A stretch of 64,000 nucleotides of DNA from Nocardioides donggukensis (GTDB lineage: Bacteria; Actinomycetota; Actinomycetes; Propionibacteriales; Nocardioidaceae), in the NCBI RefSeq assembly GCF_014842875.1, contig NZ_JACYXZ010000001.1, positions 496,001-560,000 of the forward strand, given 5' to 3'. How positions within the stretch are numbered: position 1 is the stretch's first letter; each line of letters starts with the position of its first letter. Below are positions 41,262 through 51,440 of this stretch, one piece after another. Both the position numbers and the translations under genes were made by a program. Below the pieces are notes generated by a model. That model did not search any database. It was not told the origin of the DNA and saw only the letters and a list, made by a program, of their open reading frames with translations.

Positions 41262-42968
41262 GTGGGTCACGTGGATGTCGCCGGTGTGCGCTTCGAGCTC
41301 CCGGACGGGCGGGTGCTGCTCGACGACGTCTCGTTCCGGGTCGGCGAGGGGGCCAAGGTGGCTCTGGTGGGCGCCAACGGCGCCGGCAAGACCACCTTGC
41401 TGCGCATCGTCTCCGGTGAGCTGTCGCCGCACCAGGGGGCCGTCACGCGCTCGGGCGGCCTGGGTGTCATGCCGCAGATGGTCACCGCCGGCCTGGCCGA
41501 GGACGCCACGGTCGCGGACCTGCTGCTCTCGGTCGCTCCGCCGCGGACCCGCCAGGCGGCCGCCGAGGTGCACGCCTGCGAGCTGGCGCTGATGGAGACC
41601 GACGACGAGCGGGTCCAGATGCGCTACGCCACCGCGCTCGCGGAGTTCGGCGACGCCGGTGGCTACGACCTGGAGGTGGTGTGGGACGTCTGCACCACCG
41701 CCGCCCTCGGCGTGCCGTACGACCGGGCCAAGTACCGCGACCTGCGCACGCTCAGCGGTGGCGAGCAGAAGCGCCTCGTGCTGGAGTACCTGCTCCGCGG
41801 CCCGGAGCAGGTGCTGCTGCTGGACGAGCCCGACAACTTCCTCGACGTCCCCGGCAAGCGGTGGCTCGAGGCGCGGCTCGGGGAGTCCGACAAGACGGTG
41901 CTGTTCATCAGTCACGACCGGGAGCTGCTCGCCAACACCGCCTCCCGGGTGGTCACCGTCGAGCTCGGACGCGGGGGCGCCGGCAACGCGGTCTGGACCC
42001 ATCCGGGTGGGTTCGCCTCCTACCACGAGGCGCGCCGCGACCGCTTCGCGCGCTTCGAGGAGCTGCGCCGACGGTGGGACGAGGAGCACGCGAAGCTGCG
42101 GGCGCAGATGCTGATGTACAAGCAGAAGGCGGCCTACAACGCCGACATGGCCTCGCGCTACCAGGCCGCCCAGACCCGGCTGCGACGGTTCGAGGACGCC
42201 GGGCCGCCGACCGAGCAGCCTCGGGAGCAGCAGGTGGCGATGCGGCTGCGTGGCGGCCGGACCGGCAAGCGGGCGGTCGTGTGCGAGGAGCTCGAGCTGA
42301 CCGGCCTGATGCGGCCCTTCGACCTCGAGGTCTGGTACGGCGAGCGGGTCGCCGTCCTCGGCTCGAACGGCTCGGGCAAGTCGCACTTCCTCCGCCTGCT
42401 TGCCGCGGGCGGGACCAGTCCGGAGGTCGAGCACCGACCCGTCGGTGACGTCGAGGTGCAGCCCGTGCCGCACAGCGGCCGGGCCAGGCTGGGGGCTCGG
42501 GTGCGGCCGGGCTGGTTCGTCCAGACCCACGAGCACCCCGAGCTTGCCGGGCGCACGCTGCTGGAGATCCTGCACCGCGGGGACGCCCAGCCGGACGGGC
42601 GCGGACGCTCCGGCATGGGGCGGGAGGAGGCCTCGCGGGTCCTCGACCGCTACGAGCTGAGCGCCTCGTCGGAGCAGCGCTTCGACTCGCTCTCGGGTGG
42701 CCAGCAGGCGCGGTTCCAGATCCTGCTCCTCGAGCTGTCCGGGGCCACGCTGCTGCTGCTCGACGAGCCGACCGACAACCTCGACGTGCAGTCCGCGGAG
42801 GCGCTGGAAGAGGGGCTGCGGGCGTTCGAGGGGACGGTGCTCGCGGTGACCCACGACCGGTGGTTCGCGCGCGGGTTCGACCGGTTCCTCGTCTACGGGG
42901 CCGACGGGTCGGTCTACGAGGCGGACGGCCCCGTGTGGGACGAGGGCAGGGTGGACAGGACGCGCTGA
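41262..42968 (+). CDS. ABC-F family ATPase
   Basis: The 568-residue cytosolic protein has two ABC domains and no membrane segments. Walker A motifs are GANGAGKTT (about 37) and GSNGSGKSH (about 367); signatures LSGGEQKR and LSGGQQAR; Walker B LLLDEPDNFLDVP and LLLDEPTDNLDVQ. A charged linker (RFEELRRRWDEEHAKLRAQMLMYKQK) lies between. ABC-F proteins bind the ribosomal E site to aid translation or protect against antibiotics; which one applies cannot be told. Start GTG 41262. Its last 55 nt overlap the histidine kinase gene. Confidence 0.9.
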   Translation: MGHVDVAGVRFELPDGRVLLDDVSFRVGEGAKVALVGANGAGKTTLLRIVSGELSPHQGAVTRSGGLGVMPQMVTAGLAEDATVADLLLSVAPPRTRQAAAEVHACELALMETDDERVQMRYATALAEFGDAGGYDLEVVWDVCTTAALGVPYDRAKYRDLRTLSGGEQKRLVLEYLLRGPEQVLLLDEPDNFLDVPGKRWLEARLGESDKTVLFISHDRELLANTASRVVTVELGRGGAGNAVWTHPGGFASYHEARRDRFARFEELRRRWDEEHAKLRAQMLMYKQKAAYNADMASRYQAAQTRLRRFEDAGPPTEQPREQQVAMRLRGGRTGKRAVVCEELELTGLMRPFDLEVWYGERVAVLGSNGSGKSHFLRLLAAGGTSPEVEHRPVGDVEVQPVPHSGRARLGARVRPGWFVQTHEHPELAGRTLLEILHRGDAQPDGRGRSGMGREEASRVLDRYELSASSEQRFDSLSGGQQARFQILLLELSGATLLLLDEPTDNLDVQSAEALEEGLRAFEGTVLAVTHDRWFARGFDRFLVYGADGSVYEADGPVWDEGRVDRTR

Positions 42969-45130
42969 GACCCCTCGGCCCGGCCGGTGCAGGGTGCCGC
43001 CGAGGGCCCGGCCTCGGGCAGGAAGGCGGTGAACCTGCTGCCCACCCCCTCGGTCGACTCCACCTCGACCCGTCCGCCGTGGCCGGCCACGATCGCCTGC
43101 ACGATCGAGAGACCGAGCCCGGTCCCGGGCACCGCCTGGCGGGTGGCGGCCGCCGAGCGGAAGAAGCGGTCGAAGACCTGCGGAAGGTCTTCGGGGGAGA
43201 TGCCGACCCCCGTGTCGGTGACGGTGAGGAGGGCGCCGGTCGGAGCGGCCGCGAGGTCCAGCACGACGGTGCTCTGCTCGTCGCTGAACTTCAGGGCGTT
43301 CGAGACCAGGTTCGTGATCACCCGCTCCAGCTGGTCGGGGTCGCCGGCCACCGTGACCGGCTCGGCCGGCGTACGCACGTCGAGCCGGTCACCCGTGCAC
43401 CCCTGGGGCCCGAGGGCCTCCAGCGACCGGGACACCACCTCGCTCAGGTCGGTCGGCTGCGCCTTCACCCGGAAGGTGCCCGCCTCGACCCGCGAGAGCG
43501 TCAGCAGGTCCTCGATCAGGCCCAGCAGCCGCCGGGCGTTGCGGTCCACTCGCTCGAGCATCGTGGCCTGGGCGGGCGTCAGCTCGCCGCCACCCCCGTC
43601 GAGGACGAGCTCGAGGTTGCCCATCACGCTGGTGATCGGGGTCCGCAGCTCGTGGCTCACGGACGCGACGAAGTCGTTCTTGGTCTGGTCCAGCAGGGCC
43701 AGCCGCTGCACGGCCTCGCGTTCGCGGTCGAGGGCGGCCCGCAGGACCTCCTCGGTGCGCCGGGTCTCGGTGACGTCGTCGGCGACCCCCAGGTAGCCGA
43801 TGAAGCGGTCCTGGGCGTCGTAGCGTCGGCTGACCCGCAGTGAGACCGTCATCCGGCGACCGTCCCTCGCCCACCAGGTCCAGTCCCGCTGCTCCGAGGT
43901 CGCCCCGCTGTCGAGGGTCGCGCCGACCGGGCCCAGTCCGGGCGGCAGAGACAGCTCGGCGGCGCGCTCGGCCAGCTCGGTGTGGTCGTGGAAGACCTCG
44001 GGAGTGCGGAGGCCGACCAGCTCCTCGGCTGAGTAGCCGAGCAGGTTCTCGGCGCCGGCGTTGAAGAAGGTGATCGTGCTGTCGAGGTCGGTGCCGATGA
44101 TCGCGGTCCGGTTCGCCGCGTCCATGACCCCCTCTAGCAGGGCCGTCGACGACCGGGCCCGCTCCAGCGCGGCGGCACTCTGCGCGGTGACGAGCGCGAT
44201 CGGCAGCGACACCAGCGCGTAGGCGACGAGGTTCGCCTGCAGCAGCGTGCCGGTGACCTCCGGCATCAGGTCGAGCCGGTCGACCGCCGCCGCGAACGGA
44301 CCGCGCCCCCGCGTGGTCAGCAGGGAGGACACGACGCCGGCCAGCAGCAGCTGCACTGCGGCGACCTGCACCCCGAAGCGGGCCGCCCCCCAGGCGAGGA
44401 TCGGCATCGGCAGGAACGCCAGCGGCAGCCCGTTCTGCATGACGAAGATCGGGACCACGGTCGCGACCAGCACGATCGGCTGCAGGACCATCTCGACGCG
44501 GCTGATGCGGCTGGGCCGGGGGGCCGGCAGCATCACCAGTGGGCAGAGGATCAGGACCGCCGCCGCGTGGGAGGCCATCACGGCTCGCCCGGTCACGACC
44601 AGGTCGCCGGGGGTGAGCAGGCCGACCGTGAGACCGCCGAGGACGCCGGCGGTCGTCGCGCCGAGCAGCGCCGCCCCGATCAGGCGCCACAGGTCACCCA
44701 GCTCGACCAGCCGGGGCGGGCCGGGCCGCCCCTTCTTGAGCCACCACACGACCACCACGGCCTCGGCGGCATTGGTCAGTGCGAAGCCCGCCGACACGTC
44801 GAGGGGTCGCCCGCCGAGCCAGTTGGCGGCCCCACTGAAGACGAAGATGCCCCCGACGGCGATCCAGAGGAGCCCGGGCCGGGTCCACAGGGCGAGGGCG
44901 ACCGAGACCCCGGCGGCCGGCCACCAGGCGGCGACGCTGCTGCCGGGCGGTGCCAGGGCCACCGAGACCTGGCCGAGAGCCAGCACGGCGAGCAGGGCAG
45001 GCACGACCAGCAGCGCCCAGGTGCGGTCGGACAGGTAGCCGTCCGGGCCGCCGGTGATGCGGCGGCGGTCGCGCTCACCCACCGTGTCTCCCAGCTGCCA
45101 GGTCACCGCCCCAGCGGCGGAGTGCCCCAT
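42914..45130 (-). CDS. Membrane sensor histidine kinase, MASE1-PAS-HisKA-HATPase
   Basis: The protein of about 738 residues has eight or so N-terminal membrane helices of MASE1 type (VAAWWPAAGVSVALALWTRPG), a PAS domain (about 325-445: DAANRTAIIGTDLDSTITFFNAGAENLLGYSAEELVG), a HisKA helix with phospho-acceptor His493 in SVSHELRTPITSV, and an ATPase domain (NLVSNALKF, DTGVGI, GTGLGLSIVQAI). It senses an unknown signal; no response regulator is adjacent. GTG 45082 has a better Shine-Dalgarno (GGGAGACACG) than ATG 45130, so the start is uncertain. Confidence 0.9.
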   Translation of the reverse strand: MGHSAAGAVTWQLGDTVGERDRRRITGGPDGYLSDRTWALLVVPALLAVLALGQVSVALAPPGSSVAAWWPAAGVSVALALWTRPGLLWIAVGGIFVFSGAANWLGGRPLDVSAGFALTNAAEAVVVVWWLKKGRPGPPRLVELGDLWRLIGAALLGATTAGVLGGLTVGLLTPGDLVVTGRAVMASHAAAVLILCPLVMLPAPRPSRISRVEMVLQPIVLVATVVPIFVMQNGLPLAFLPMPILAWGAARFGVQVAAVQLLLAGVVSSLLTTRGRGPFAAAVDRLDLMPEVTGTLLQANLVAYALVSLPIALVTAQSAAALERARSSTALLEGVMDAANRTAIIGTDLDSTITFFNAGAENLLGYSAEELVGLRTPEVFHDHTELAERAAELSLPPGLGPVGATLDSGATSEQRDWTWWARDGRRMTVSLRVSRRYDAQDRFIGYLGVADDVTETRRTEEVLRAALDREREAVQRLALLDQTKNDFVASVSHELRTPITSVMGNLELVLDGGGGELTPAQATMLERVDRNARRLLGLIEDLLTLSRVEAGTFRVKAQPTDLSEVVSRSLEALGPQGCTGDRLDVRTPAEPVTVAGDPDQLERVITNLVSNALKFSDEQSTVVLDLAAAPTGALLTVTDTGVGISPEDLPQVFDRFFRSAAATRQAVPGTGLGLSIVQAIVAGHGGRVEVESTEGVGSRFTAFLPEAGPSAAPCTGRAEGSQRVLSTLPSSHTGPSAS

Positions 45131-45367
45131 CCTTCCGTGACCCGGCATCCGGCGGGGCAACCGGCCCCCATCTTGAGGTAATCATGATCTGTGCGCCGGC
45201 GCGCCGAGGCCGGCCACGCGGCTCGTGGTCCGGTGCTCGGGTGGGCCGCGGGTGGGCCGCGGGCGAGCGGCGGGTGGGCCGGAGGTCTTCCGGTCAGGAG
45301 CCTCCCGGGCTAGATTCCTCGCGTGCGCGCGCCCGCGCGCCGACAATCGTTCGGAGAAGGGTTCCCC
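45131..45367 (+). promoter_or_regulatory. Upstream region of the M43 protease gene
   Basis: The region has GC-rich direct repeats of GGTGGGCCG around 45240-45280 and TAGATT at 45311-45316 as a probable -10 box, giving a leader of about 45 nt ending in GGAGAAGGG. TTCCGG at 45288-45293 is a weak -35 at 17 bp. Confidence 0.4.
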
Positions 45368-46291
45368 ATGTCCCACCGCCTGCCGTGGCGTGCCGCTCTC
45401 GCCGTCGCCGCGACCGTCGTCCTCTGCACCGGCGGGGCGGTGCCGCCCCAGCACTCCGCCGCCGAGGCGTCCGGGGAGGAGTGCGTGGACGGCTCGGCCG
45501 CGGCGCGGGTGAAGAATCGCAAGGCGGCCGAGCCGAAGCTGTTCAAGGACAGCCAGGCCAAGGCGTACGGGCAGATCAAGGACCAGCCGACCATGGCCGA
45601 CGGCAGTGTCACCGTCCGCACGGTCTTCAACCTGATCTCCGACCACGAGCTGGGCGCGGGCGAGCTGGCCCGGTGGCAGCGTCTGGTGGACGACCAGATG
45701 GAGGTGCTCAACGACTCCTTCTCCGGCAGCACCGCGCCGCTCGCGGCGAACTCGCCGTTCCGCTTCGACCTGGTCGACCTCGTGATCCACAACCGGCCGG
45801 AGTGGTACCACGTCGTGCCGGGCAAGACCGAGCGGGACATGAAGCGCGAGCTGCACCGCGGCGACGCGAGGACCCTGAACGTCTACGCCGCCGACATCGG
45901 CGCCGGCCTGCTGGGCTGGGCCTACTTCCCGCAGGGCTACAACAACGGCAACGACTACCGCGACGGTGTGGTGATGCTCGACGAGTCGATGCCGGGCGGC
46001 ACGGCCGGCAAGTACGCCGAGGGCGACACGCTCACCCACGAGGTCGGGCACTGGCTGGCGCTGCACCACACGTTCAACGGCGGGTGCTCGGCGTCGAACG
46101 ACTTCGTCGCCGACACCCCGAAGGAGGCCTCGCCGGCGTTCGACTGCCCCGAGGGCAGGGACACCTGCGCGGCGCCCGGCGACGACCCGATCCACAACTT
46201 CATGGACTACACCCAGGACTCCTGCATGAACATGTTCACCCGCGGCCAGGTGGACCGGATGAGCGACGCCTGGCTGGCGTTCCGCGCCTGA
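45368..46291 (+). CDS. Secreted zinc metalloprotease of the M43 (cytophagalysin/pappalysin) family
   Basis: The 307-residue protein has a signal peptide (HRLPWRAALAVAATVVLCTGG). HEVGHWLALHH at 224-234 is the HExxHxxGxxH-type zinc site (His224, Glu225, His228, His234, with Ala-Leu replacing the Gly). NFMDYTQDSCMNMFTRGQVDRM is the M43 Met-turn region. Two Cys pairs suggest disulfides. It is predicted to be extracellular; substrate unknown. The ATG follows GGAGAAGGG. Confidence 0.9.
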   Translation: MSHRLPWRAALAVAATVVLCTGGAVPPQHSAAEASGEECVDGSAAARVKNRKAAEPKLFKDSQAKAYGQIKDQPTMADGSVTVRTVFNLISDHELGAGELARWQRLVDDQMEVLNDSFSGSTAPLAANSPFRFDLVDLVIHNRPEWYHVVPGKTERDMKRELHRGDARTLNVYAADIGAGLLGWAYFPQGYNNGNDYRDGVVMLDESMPGGTAGKYAEGDTLTHEVGHWLALHHTFNGGCSASNDFVADTPKEASPAFDCPEGRDTCAAPGDDPIHNFMDYTQDSCMNMFTRGQVDRMSDAWLAFRA

Positions 46292-46310
46292 GCCGGTCCG
46301 GCGCTGCCGG

Positions 46311-46862
46311 TCACAGGCGCCGTACGTCGTCTCCGGGGTGCACGAGCCCCCCGGAGACGACCCGGGCGTTGAGCCCGCGCAGTCGCAGCTCCTTGCCGGC
46401 GGGGGAGTTCACGAAGGACAGGGCGTCGGCACCGAAGCGGCGCTCGAACTTGGCGCACCCGTTGTGGGGCTTGTCGGTCACCTCGATGACGGCGTCCGGC
46501 CCGATGGCGAGCCGCGCCCCGGTCGGCAGGTTGTCGTGGGAGAGGTCGAGGTCGACGTAGAGCTGGTCCCCGGCGAGGGCCTGCTCCTCCGGGCTGTCGG
46601 CCAGGAGCCTGACCATGCGGGCGCTCATCACGTTCAGCTGCGCCTTGAGATGGCGTCCCTCGGACACCGCCCGTGAGGTGGCCCGGTCGAGCCAGTCGTC
46701 GCCGATCAGCCCGAGCGCCTCGTCGAGCACGCCCTCCTCGAGCACCTCGCGCTCGGCGGCACCGGGTCGGCGGACCAGCAGGTCCAGGCTGCCCTCGCGT
46801 CGTGGCGCGGCCCTGAGGGAGGGCAGTGCCGGCTCCAGCTCGGCAGTGGTCCGGTGCGCCAT
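46311..46862 (-). CDS. MOSC-domain protein
   Basis: The 183-residue protein fits the MOSC fold, which in relatives handles sulfur or molybdenum-cofactor chemistry: SHDNLPTGARLAIGPDAVIEVTDKPHNGCAKFERRFGADALSFV holds the conserved Cys, and LRLRGLNARVVSGGLVHPGDDV is the typical end. The reaction is unknown. The ATG at 46862 starts MAHRTTAELEPALP. It is divergent from the acyl-CoA ligase. Confidence 0.8.
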   Translation of the reverse strand: MAHRTTAELEPALPSLRAAPRREGSLDLLVRRPGAAEREVLEEGVLDEALGLIGDDWLDRATSRAVSEGRHLKAQLNVMSARMVRLLADSPEEQALAGDQLYVDLDLSHDNLPTGARLAIGPDAVIEVTDKPHNGCAKFERRFGADALSFVNSPAGKELRLRGLNARVVSGGLVHPGDDVRRL

Positions 46863-46899
46863 GGGGGCATCATGGCACCGCGGCGCACCCAGGGGCCCG

Positions 46900-46928
46900 T
46901 TGTCCCGCCGTGTGAGGTAGGACACAAT
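46900..46928 (+). promoter_or_regulatory. Promoter of acyl-CoA ligase gene (TTGTCC-17-CACAAT)
   Basis: TTGTCC (46900-46905), 17 bp and CACAAT (46923-46928), then 6 nt and ATG 46935. The spacing predicts a leaderless mRNA. Confidence 0.6.
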
Positions 46929-46934
46929 CGCCGG

Positions 46935-48506
46935 ATGGACGCACCCGAGCCGACCTCGATCGACGAGCGCATCTCCTGGTGGGCGGAGCAGACCCCCGAC
47001 GCACAGGCGATGTCCTACCTGTCCCGGTCGTGGACCTGGGCGAAGTGGGACGACCGGGTCCGCCGGGCGGCGGGTGGTCTGCGGGAGCTGGGCATCGGTC
47101 GGGGGGACGTGGTCGCGTTCCTCGACAAGAACCACCCCGCCTGCGTCGAGGTCACGAACGCCGCCGCCTCCCTGGGCGCGGCCACCGCGATCGTCAACTG
47201 GCGCTCGGCGCCAGACGAGGTGCACTACGCCGTCAACGACTCCGGTGCCCGGGTGCTGTTCGTCGGCTCCGAGCTGGTGCCCACCGTCGAGAAGGTGCGC
47301 GACCGGCTGGACGCCGTGGAGCGGGTGATCGAGGTGACCCCCGACGGAGCCGACGCGGACGAGTATGAGGCGTGGCTCGCGGCCGCCGTCCCGACCGGCC
47401 GGGCCGAGGACCTCGACCCGGACGACGTGTGCCTGGTGATGTACTCCTCAGGCACCACGGGTCGGCCCAAGGGCATCATGCTCAGCCACCGCAACATGCT
47501 CAGCCACACCCGGAACGCCCATGACGGATGGAGCTTCGAGCCCGGCGACAAGGCGATGGTCTCGATGCCGCTGTTCCACGTCGGCGGGTCCTCCTGGGTC
47601 ATGTTCGGCATCCACGACGGCATCCCCAGCGTCATGACCCGCGACCCCGACGGCGCCTCCCTCGCCGGCGCGATCATGGCGGGAGCCAACCGGACGTTCC
47701 TGGTGCCGGCGGTGCTCGCCCAGGTGCTGCAGTCGGGGGACGACGCGATCCGGCTGTTCGGTGCGCTCAAGACCTACACCTACGGCGCCGCGCCGATGCC
47801 GGCCCCGCTGCTCCGCGCCGCCATGACGGCGTGGCCGGACACCGACTTCATCCACGTCTACGGACTCACCGAGGTGGCGGGCGTCGCCACCCACCTCATG
47901 CCGGACGAGCACCGGGACCCCGACCATCCGGAGCGGCTGGTGTCCGCGGGCCGGCCGGTGCCCGAGTGCGAGCTGCGGGTGGTCGACCCCGGCAGCCTCG
48001 AGGAGGTCCCGGTCGGGGAGCACGGGGAGATCTGGCTGCGGACGCCGCAGCTGATGAAGGGCTTCCTCCACCGCCCCGAGGAGACCGCCGAGGTGATCAC
48101 CGACGACGGCTGGTTCCGCACCGGCGACATCGGCCGGGTCGACGACGAGGGATACGTCTTCGTCGAGGACCGGATCAAGGACATGATCATCAGCGGCGGG
48201 GAGAACGTCTACTCACCCGAGGTGGAGCGGGTGCTGGCCGAGCACCCCGCCGTCATGGAGGTCGCGATCATCGGGATCCCGGACGACACCTGGGGCGAGG
48301 CGGTCAAGGCCGTCGTCGCCCTGCACCCGGGCGCCGAGGCCACCGAGGCCGACCTCCTGGCCTGGTGCCGCGAGTCGCTCGCGGGCTTCAAGTGCCCCAG
48401 GTCGGTGGACCTGATCGAGGCTCTGCCGCGCAACCCCACGGGCAAGATCCTCAAGCGGGACCTCCGCCGCCCCTACTGGGAGGGCCACGACACGGCCGTC
48501 GTGTGA
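46935..48506 (+). CDS. Acyl-CoA ligase (AMP-forming)
   Basis: The 523-residue enzyme belongs to the ANL superfamily. The P-loop is VMYSSGTTGRPKGIMLSHRN; A5 is HVYGLTEVAG; A7-A8 is WFRTGDIGRVDDEGYVFVEDRIKDMIISGGENVYSPEVE; and the catalytic Lys is in NPTGKILKRDLR. It activates a carboxylic acid to its CoA thioester through an acyl-AMP; family members close to this act on medium- or long-chain acids. The substrate is not fixed by sequence. No CoA-dependent partner is adjacent. Confidence 0.9.
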   Translation: MDAPEPTSIDERISWWAEQTPDAQAMSYLSRSWTWAKWDDRVRRAAGGLRELGIGRGDVVAFLDKNHPACVEVTNAAASLGAATAIVNWRSAPDEVHYAVNDSGARVLFVGSELVPTVEKVRDRLDAVERVIEVTPDGADADEYEAWLAAAVPTGRAEDLDPDDVCLVMYSSGTTGRPKGIMLSHRNMLSHTRNAHDGWSFEPGDKAMVSMPLFHVGGSSWVMFGIHDGIPSVMTRDPDGASLAGAIMAGANRTFLVPAVLAQVLQSGDDAIRLFGALKTYTYGAAPMPAPLLRAAMTAWPDTDFIHVYGLTEVAGVATHLMPDEHRDPDHPERLVSAGRPVPECELRVVDPGSLEEVPVGEHGEIWLRTPQLMKGFLHRPEETAEVITDDGWFRTGDIGRVDDEGYVFVEDRIKDMIISGGENVYSPEVERVLAEHPAVMEVAIIGIPDDTWGEAVKAVVALHPGAEATEADLLAWCRESLAGFKCPRSVDLIEALPRNPTGKILKRDLRRPYWEGHDTAVV

Positions 48507-48734
48507 GCGGCCGGTCAGGTGTCGGGGGTGTCCGAGCCTCCCCGGCGCCGGCCGAAGCGGGTGCGCGGGGTGGTCCGGTCCTCGGAGTCCGGGCCCTGGT
48601 CGCCGCGGCGTCGGCCTCGGACGCCGGGTCTCGGGGACTGCCGGAGCTGGACCCAGCTGGCGAGCGGGTGCGGTGCGATCATGACAGCGAGGAGGGGAGC
48701 GGCGCCGCGGAGATACGACCGCAGGGTCCCCGAA

Positions 48735-48776
48735 CGACGAGTGCCGCCCCCGGGTGACCGGGAGCGGCACTCGTCG
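48735..48776 (-). terminator. Terminator of gltA
   Basis: CGACGAGTGCCGC (48735-48747) pairs perfectly with GCGGCACTCGTCG (48764-48776), with CCCGG and CCGGG inside. It lies 15 nt past the gltA stop. The rest of 48507-48790 holds no convincing gene. Confidence 0.85.
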
Positions 48777-48790
48777 ACGTACGGCGTGGG

Positions 48791-50122
<1,332 letters not shown>

Positions 50123-50244
50123 GTCGGCTCCTGTCTGGGAGGGTGCGAGTGCTGTTCGAGTGTGAGGCGAGTGGGTGTCGACTCTCGACTTGTGCAGAGG
50201 GCCAACCTATTCCGTCGGGCACGATCATGCGAACGCAGGGCGTT

Positions 50245-50274
50245 TTGACGCCCGGACCGCCCGCGTCCTAAACT
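50245..50274 (+). promoter_or_regulatory. rplM-rpsI promoter
   Basis: TTGACG (50245-50250), 18 bp and TAAACT (50269-50274) form a strong sigma-70-type promoter. Transcription should start near 50281, giving a leader of about 155 nt. Confidence 0.7.
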
Positions 50275-50297
50275 CATGCGTCGCGACTCCTGCCGCG

Positions 50298-50316
50298 CCG
50301 TGACCGCACGTCACGG
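50298..50316 (+). promoter_or_regulatory. Hairpin in the rplM leader
   Basis: CCGTGAC (50298-50304) pairs perfectly with GTCACGG (50310-50316) around CGCAC near the 5' end of the mRNA. It may be a ribosomal-protein binding site; this is inference. Confidence 0.4.
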
Positions 50317-50434
50317 TGCAGATCCGGACAACCACCTCGCAGTGGCGAAGCCGGGCCGTGTTCGTCAGAAGCCGCAGCTTTCCCTCCCGGCCGGGTCGTC
50401 TGGTCGGGCCCAACGAACGAGTAAGGCTCAAACC

Positions 50435-50878
50435 GTGCGTACGTACAGCCCGAAGCCCGCTGACATCCAGCGCGAATGGCACGTGATCGACGCCACCGAC
50501 GTGGTCCTCGGCCGGCTCGCCGTCCAGACCGCCAACCTCCTGCGCGGCAAGCACAAGCCGATGTTCGCGCCCCACGTCGACACCGGTGACTTCGTCATCG
50601 TCGTCAACGCCGAGAAGGTAGCCCTGACCGGCAGCAAGATGACCAAGAAGATGGCCTACCGGCACTCCGGCTACCCCGGTGGCCTCTCGGCCACCCCGAT
50701 CGGCGAGGTCCTCGAGAAGGACGCCCGCAAGGCCATCGAGGCCGCGGTCTGGGGCATGCTCCCCAAGAACCGCCTGGGCCGCCAGATGCTGAAGAAGCTC
50801 AAGGTCTACTCCGGCCCCGAGCACCCGCACGCGGCCCAGAAGGCCACCCCCTTCGAGATCACCCAGGTCTCCCAGTGA
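50435..50878 (+). CDS. rplM: 50S ribosomal protein L13
   Basis: The 147-residue L13 is an early assembly protein: [30 protein letters not shown] and [32 protein letters not shown] 50435 ([12 protein letters not shown]) follows GTAAGG. It is followed by rpsI after 33 nt, the usual pair. Confidence 0.97.
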   Translation: MRTYSPKPADIQREWHVIDATDVVLGRLAVQTANLLRGKHKPMFAPHVDTGDFVIVVNAEKVALTGSKMTKKMAYRHSGYPGGLSATPIGEVLEKDARKAIEAAVWGMLPKNRLGRQMLKKLKVYSGPEHPHAAQKATPFEITQVSQ

Positions 50879-50911
50879 CTTTTCGCAACGAGGACGAGGT
50901 AAGGAACACCC

Positions 50912-51418
50912 GTGGCTGACACCACCAACGAGACCCCCGCCGAGGAGACCTTCGAGGTCGACGAGCAGGGCGTCGCCTACAGCTCGGAGAGCGCCCCCTC
51001 CGCCGACGCCCCGCTGCGTCCCGCGACCATCGCGCCGGCCGGCGCGACCGGCCGTCGTAAGGAGGCCGTCGCCCGCGTCCGCCTGGTGCCCGGCACCGGC
51101 GAGTGGACCGTCAACGGCCGACCGCTGGACGCCTACTTCCCGAACAAGCTGCACCAGCAGGTCGTCAACGAGCCCTTCGTGACCACCGACCTGGAGAACC
51201 GCTTCGACGTCATCGCCCGGATCCACGGCGGCGGCATCACCGGTCAGGCCGGCGCGCTGCGCCTCGGTGTGGCCCGTGCCCTGAACGCGATCGACCTCGA
51301 GGCCAACCGTCCCTCGCTCAAGAAGGCCGGGCTGCTCACGCGTGACGCCCGCGTCATCGAGCGCAAGAAGGCCGGTCTCAAGAAGGCCCGCAAGGCCTCG
51401 CAGTTCAGCAAGCGCTGA
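50912..51418 (+). CDS. rpsI: 30S ribosomal protein S9 with acidic N-terminal extension
   Basis: The 168-residue protein has the S9 core from about residue 45 ([25 protein letters not shown] to the basic tail [12 protein letters not shown] that reaches P-site tRNA). The first 40 residues are acidic ([14 protein letters not shown]) and absent in E. coli. Start GTG 50912 after GAGGTAAGGAAC. Confidence 0.96.
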   Translation: MADTTNETPAEETFEVDEQGVAYSSESAPSADAPLRPATIAPAGATGRRKEAVARVRLVPGTGEWTVNGRPLDAYFPNKLHQQVVNEPFVTTDLENRFDVIARIHGGGITGQAGALRLGVARALNAIDLEANRPSLKKAGLLTRDARVIERKKAGLKKARKASQFSKR

Positions 51419-51440
51419 GTCGCGGGCTGGTCTGCGCCGC

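Larger units (their letters stand above)
50123..50434. promoter_or_regulatory. gltA-rplM divergent promoter region
   Basis: No gene is seen in this 312-nt stretch. It holds the gltA leader with the candidate -10 box TAGGTT (50204-50209, minus), the rplM promoter and the rplM leader. The open frame that runs into rplM from 50276 begins upstream of the predicted transcription start and is not used. Confidence 0.5.

Noticed and set aside
48515..48682. 55-codon basic small frame on the minus strand (begins MIAPHPLASWVQLRQ)
   Set aside because: It has no clear ribosome-binding site or known family, and the Arg-rich composition is typical of non-coding high-GC DNA. It remains possible only as a conserved small protein if homologues exist.
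50276..50434. In-frame N-terminal extension of rplM
   Set aside because: It begins before the predicted transcription start and lacks L13 similarity; GTG 50435 matches the family start.
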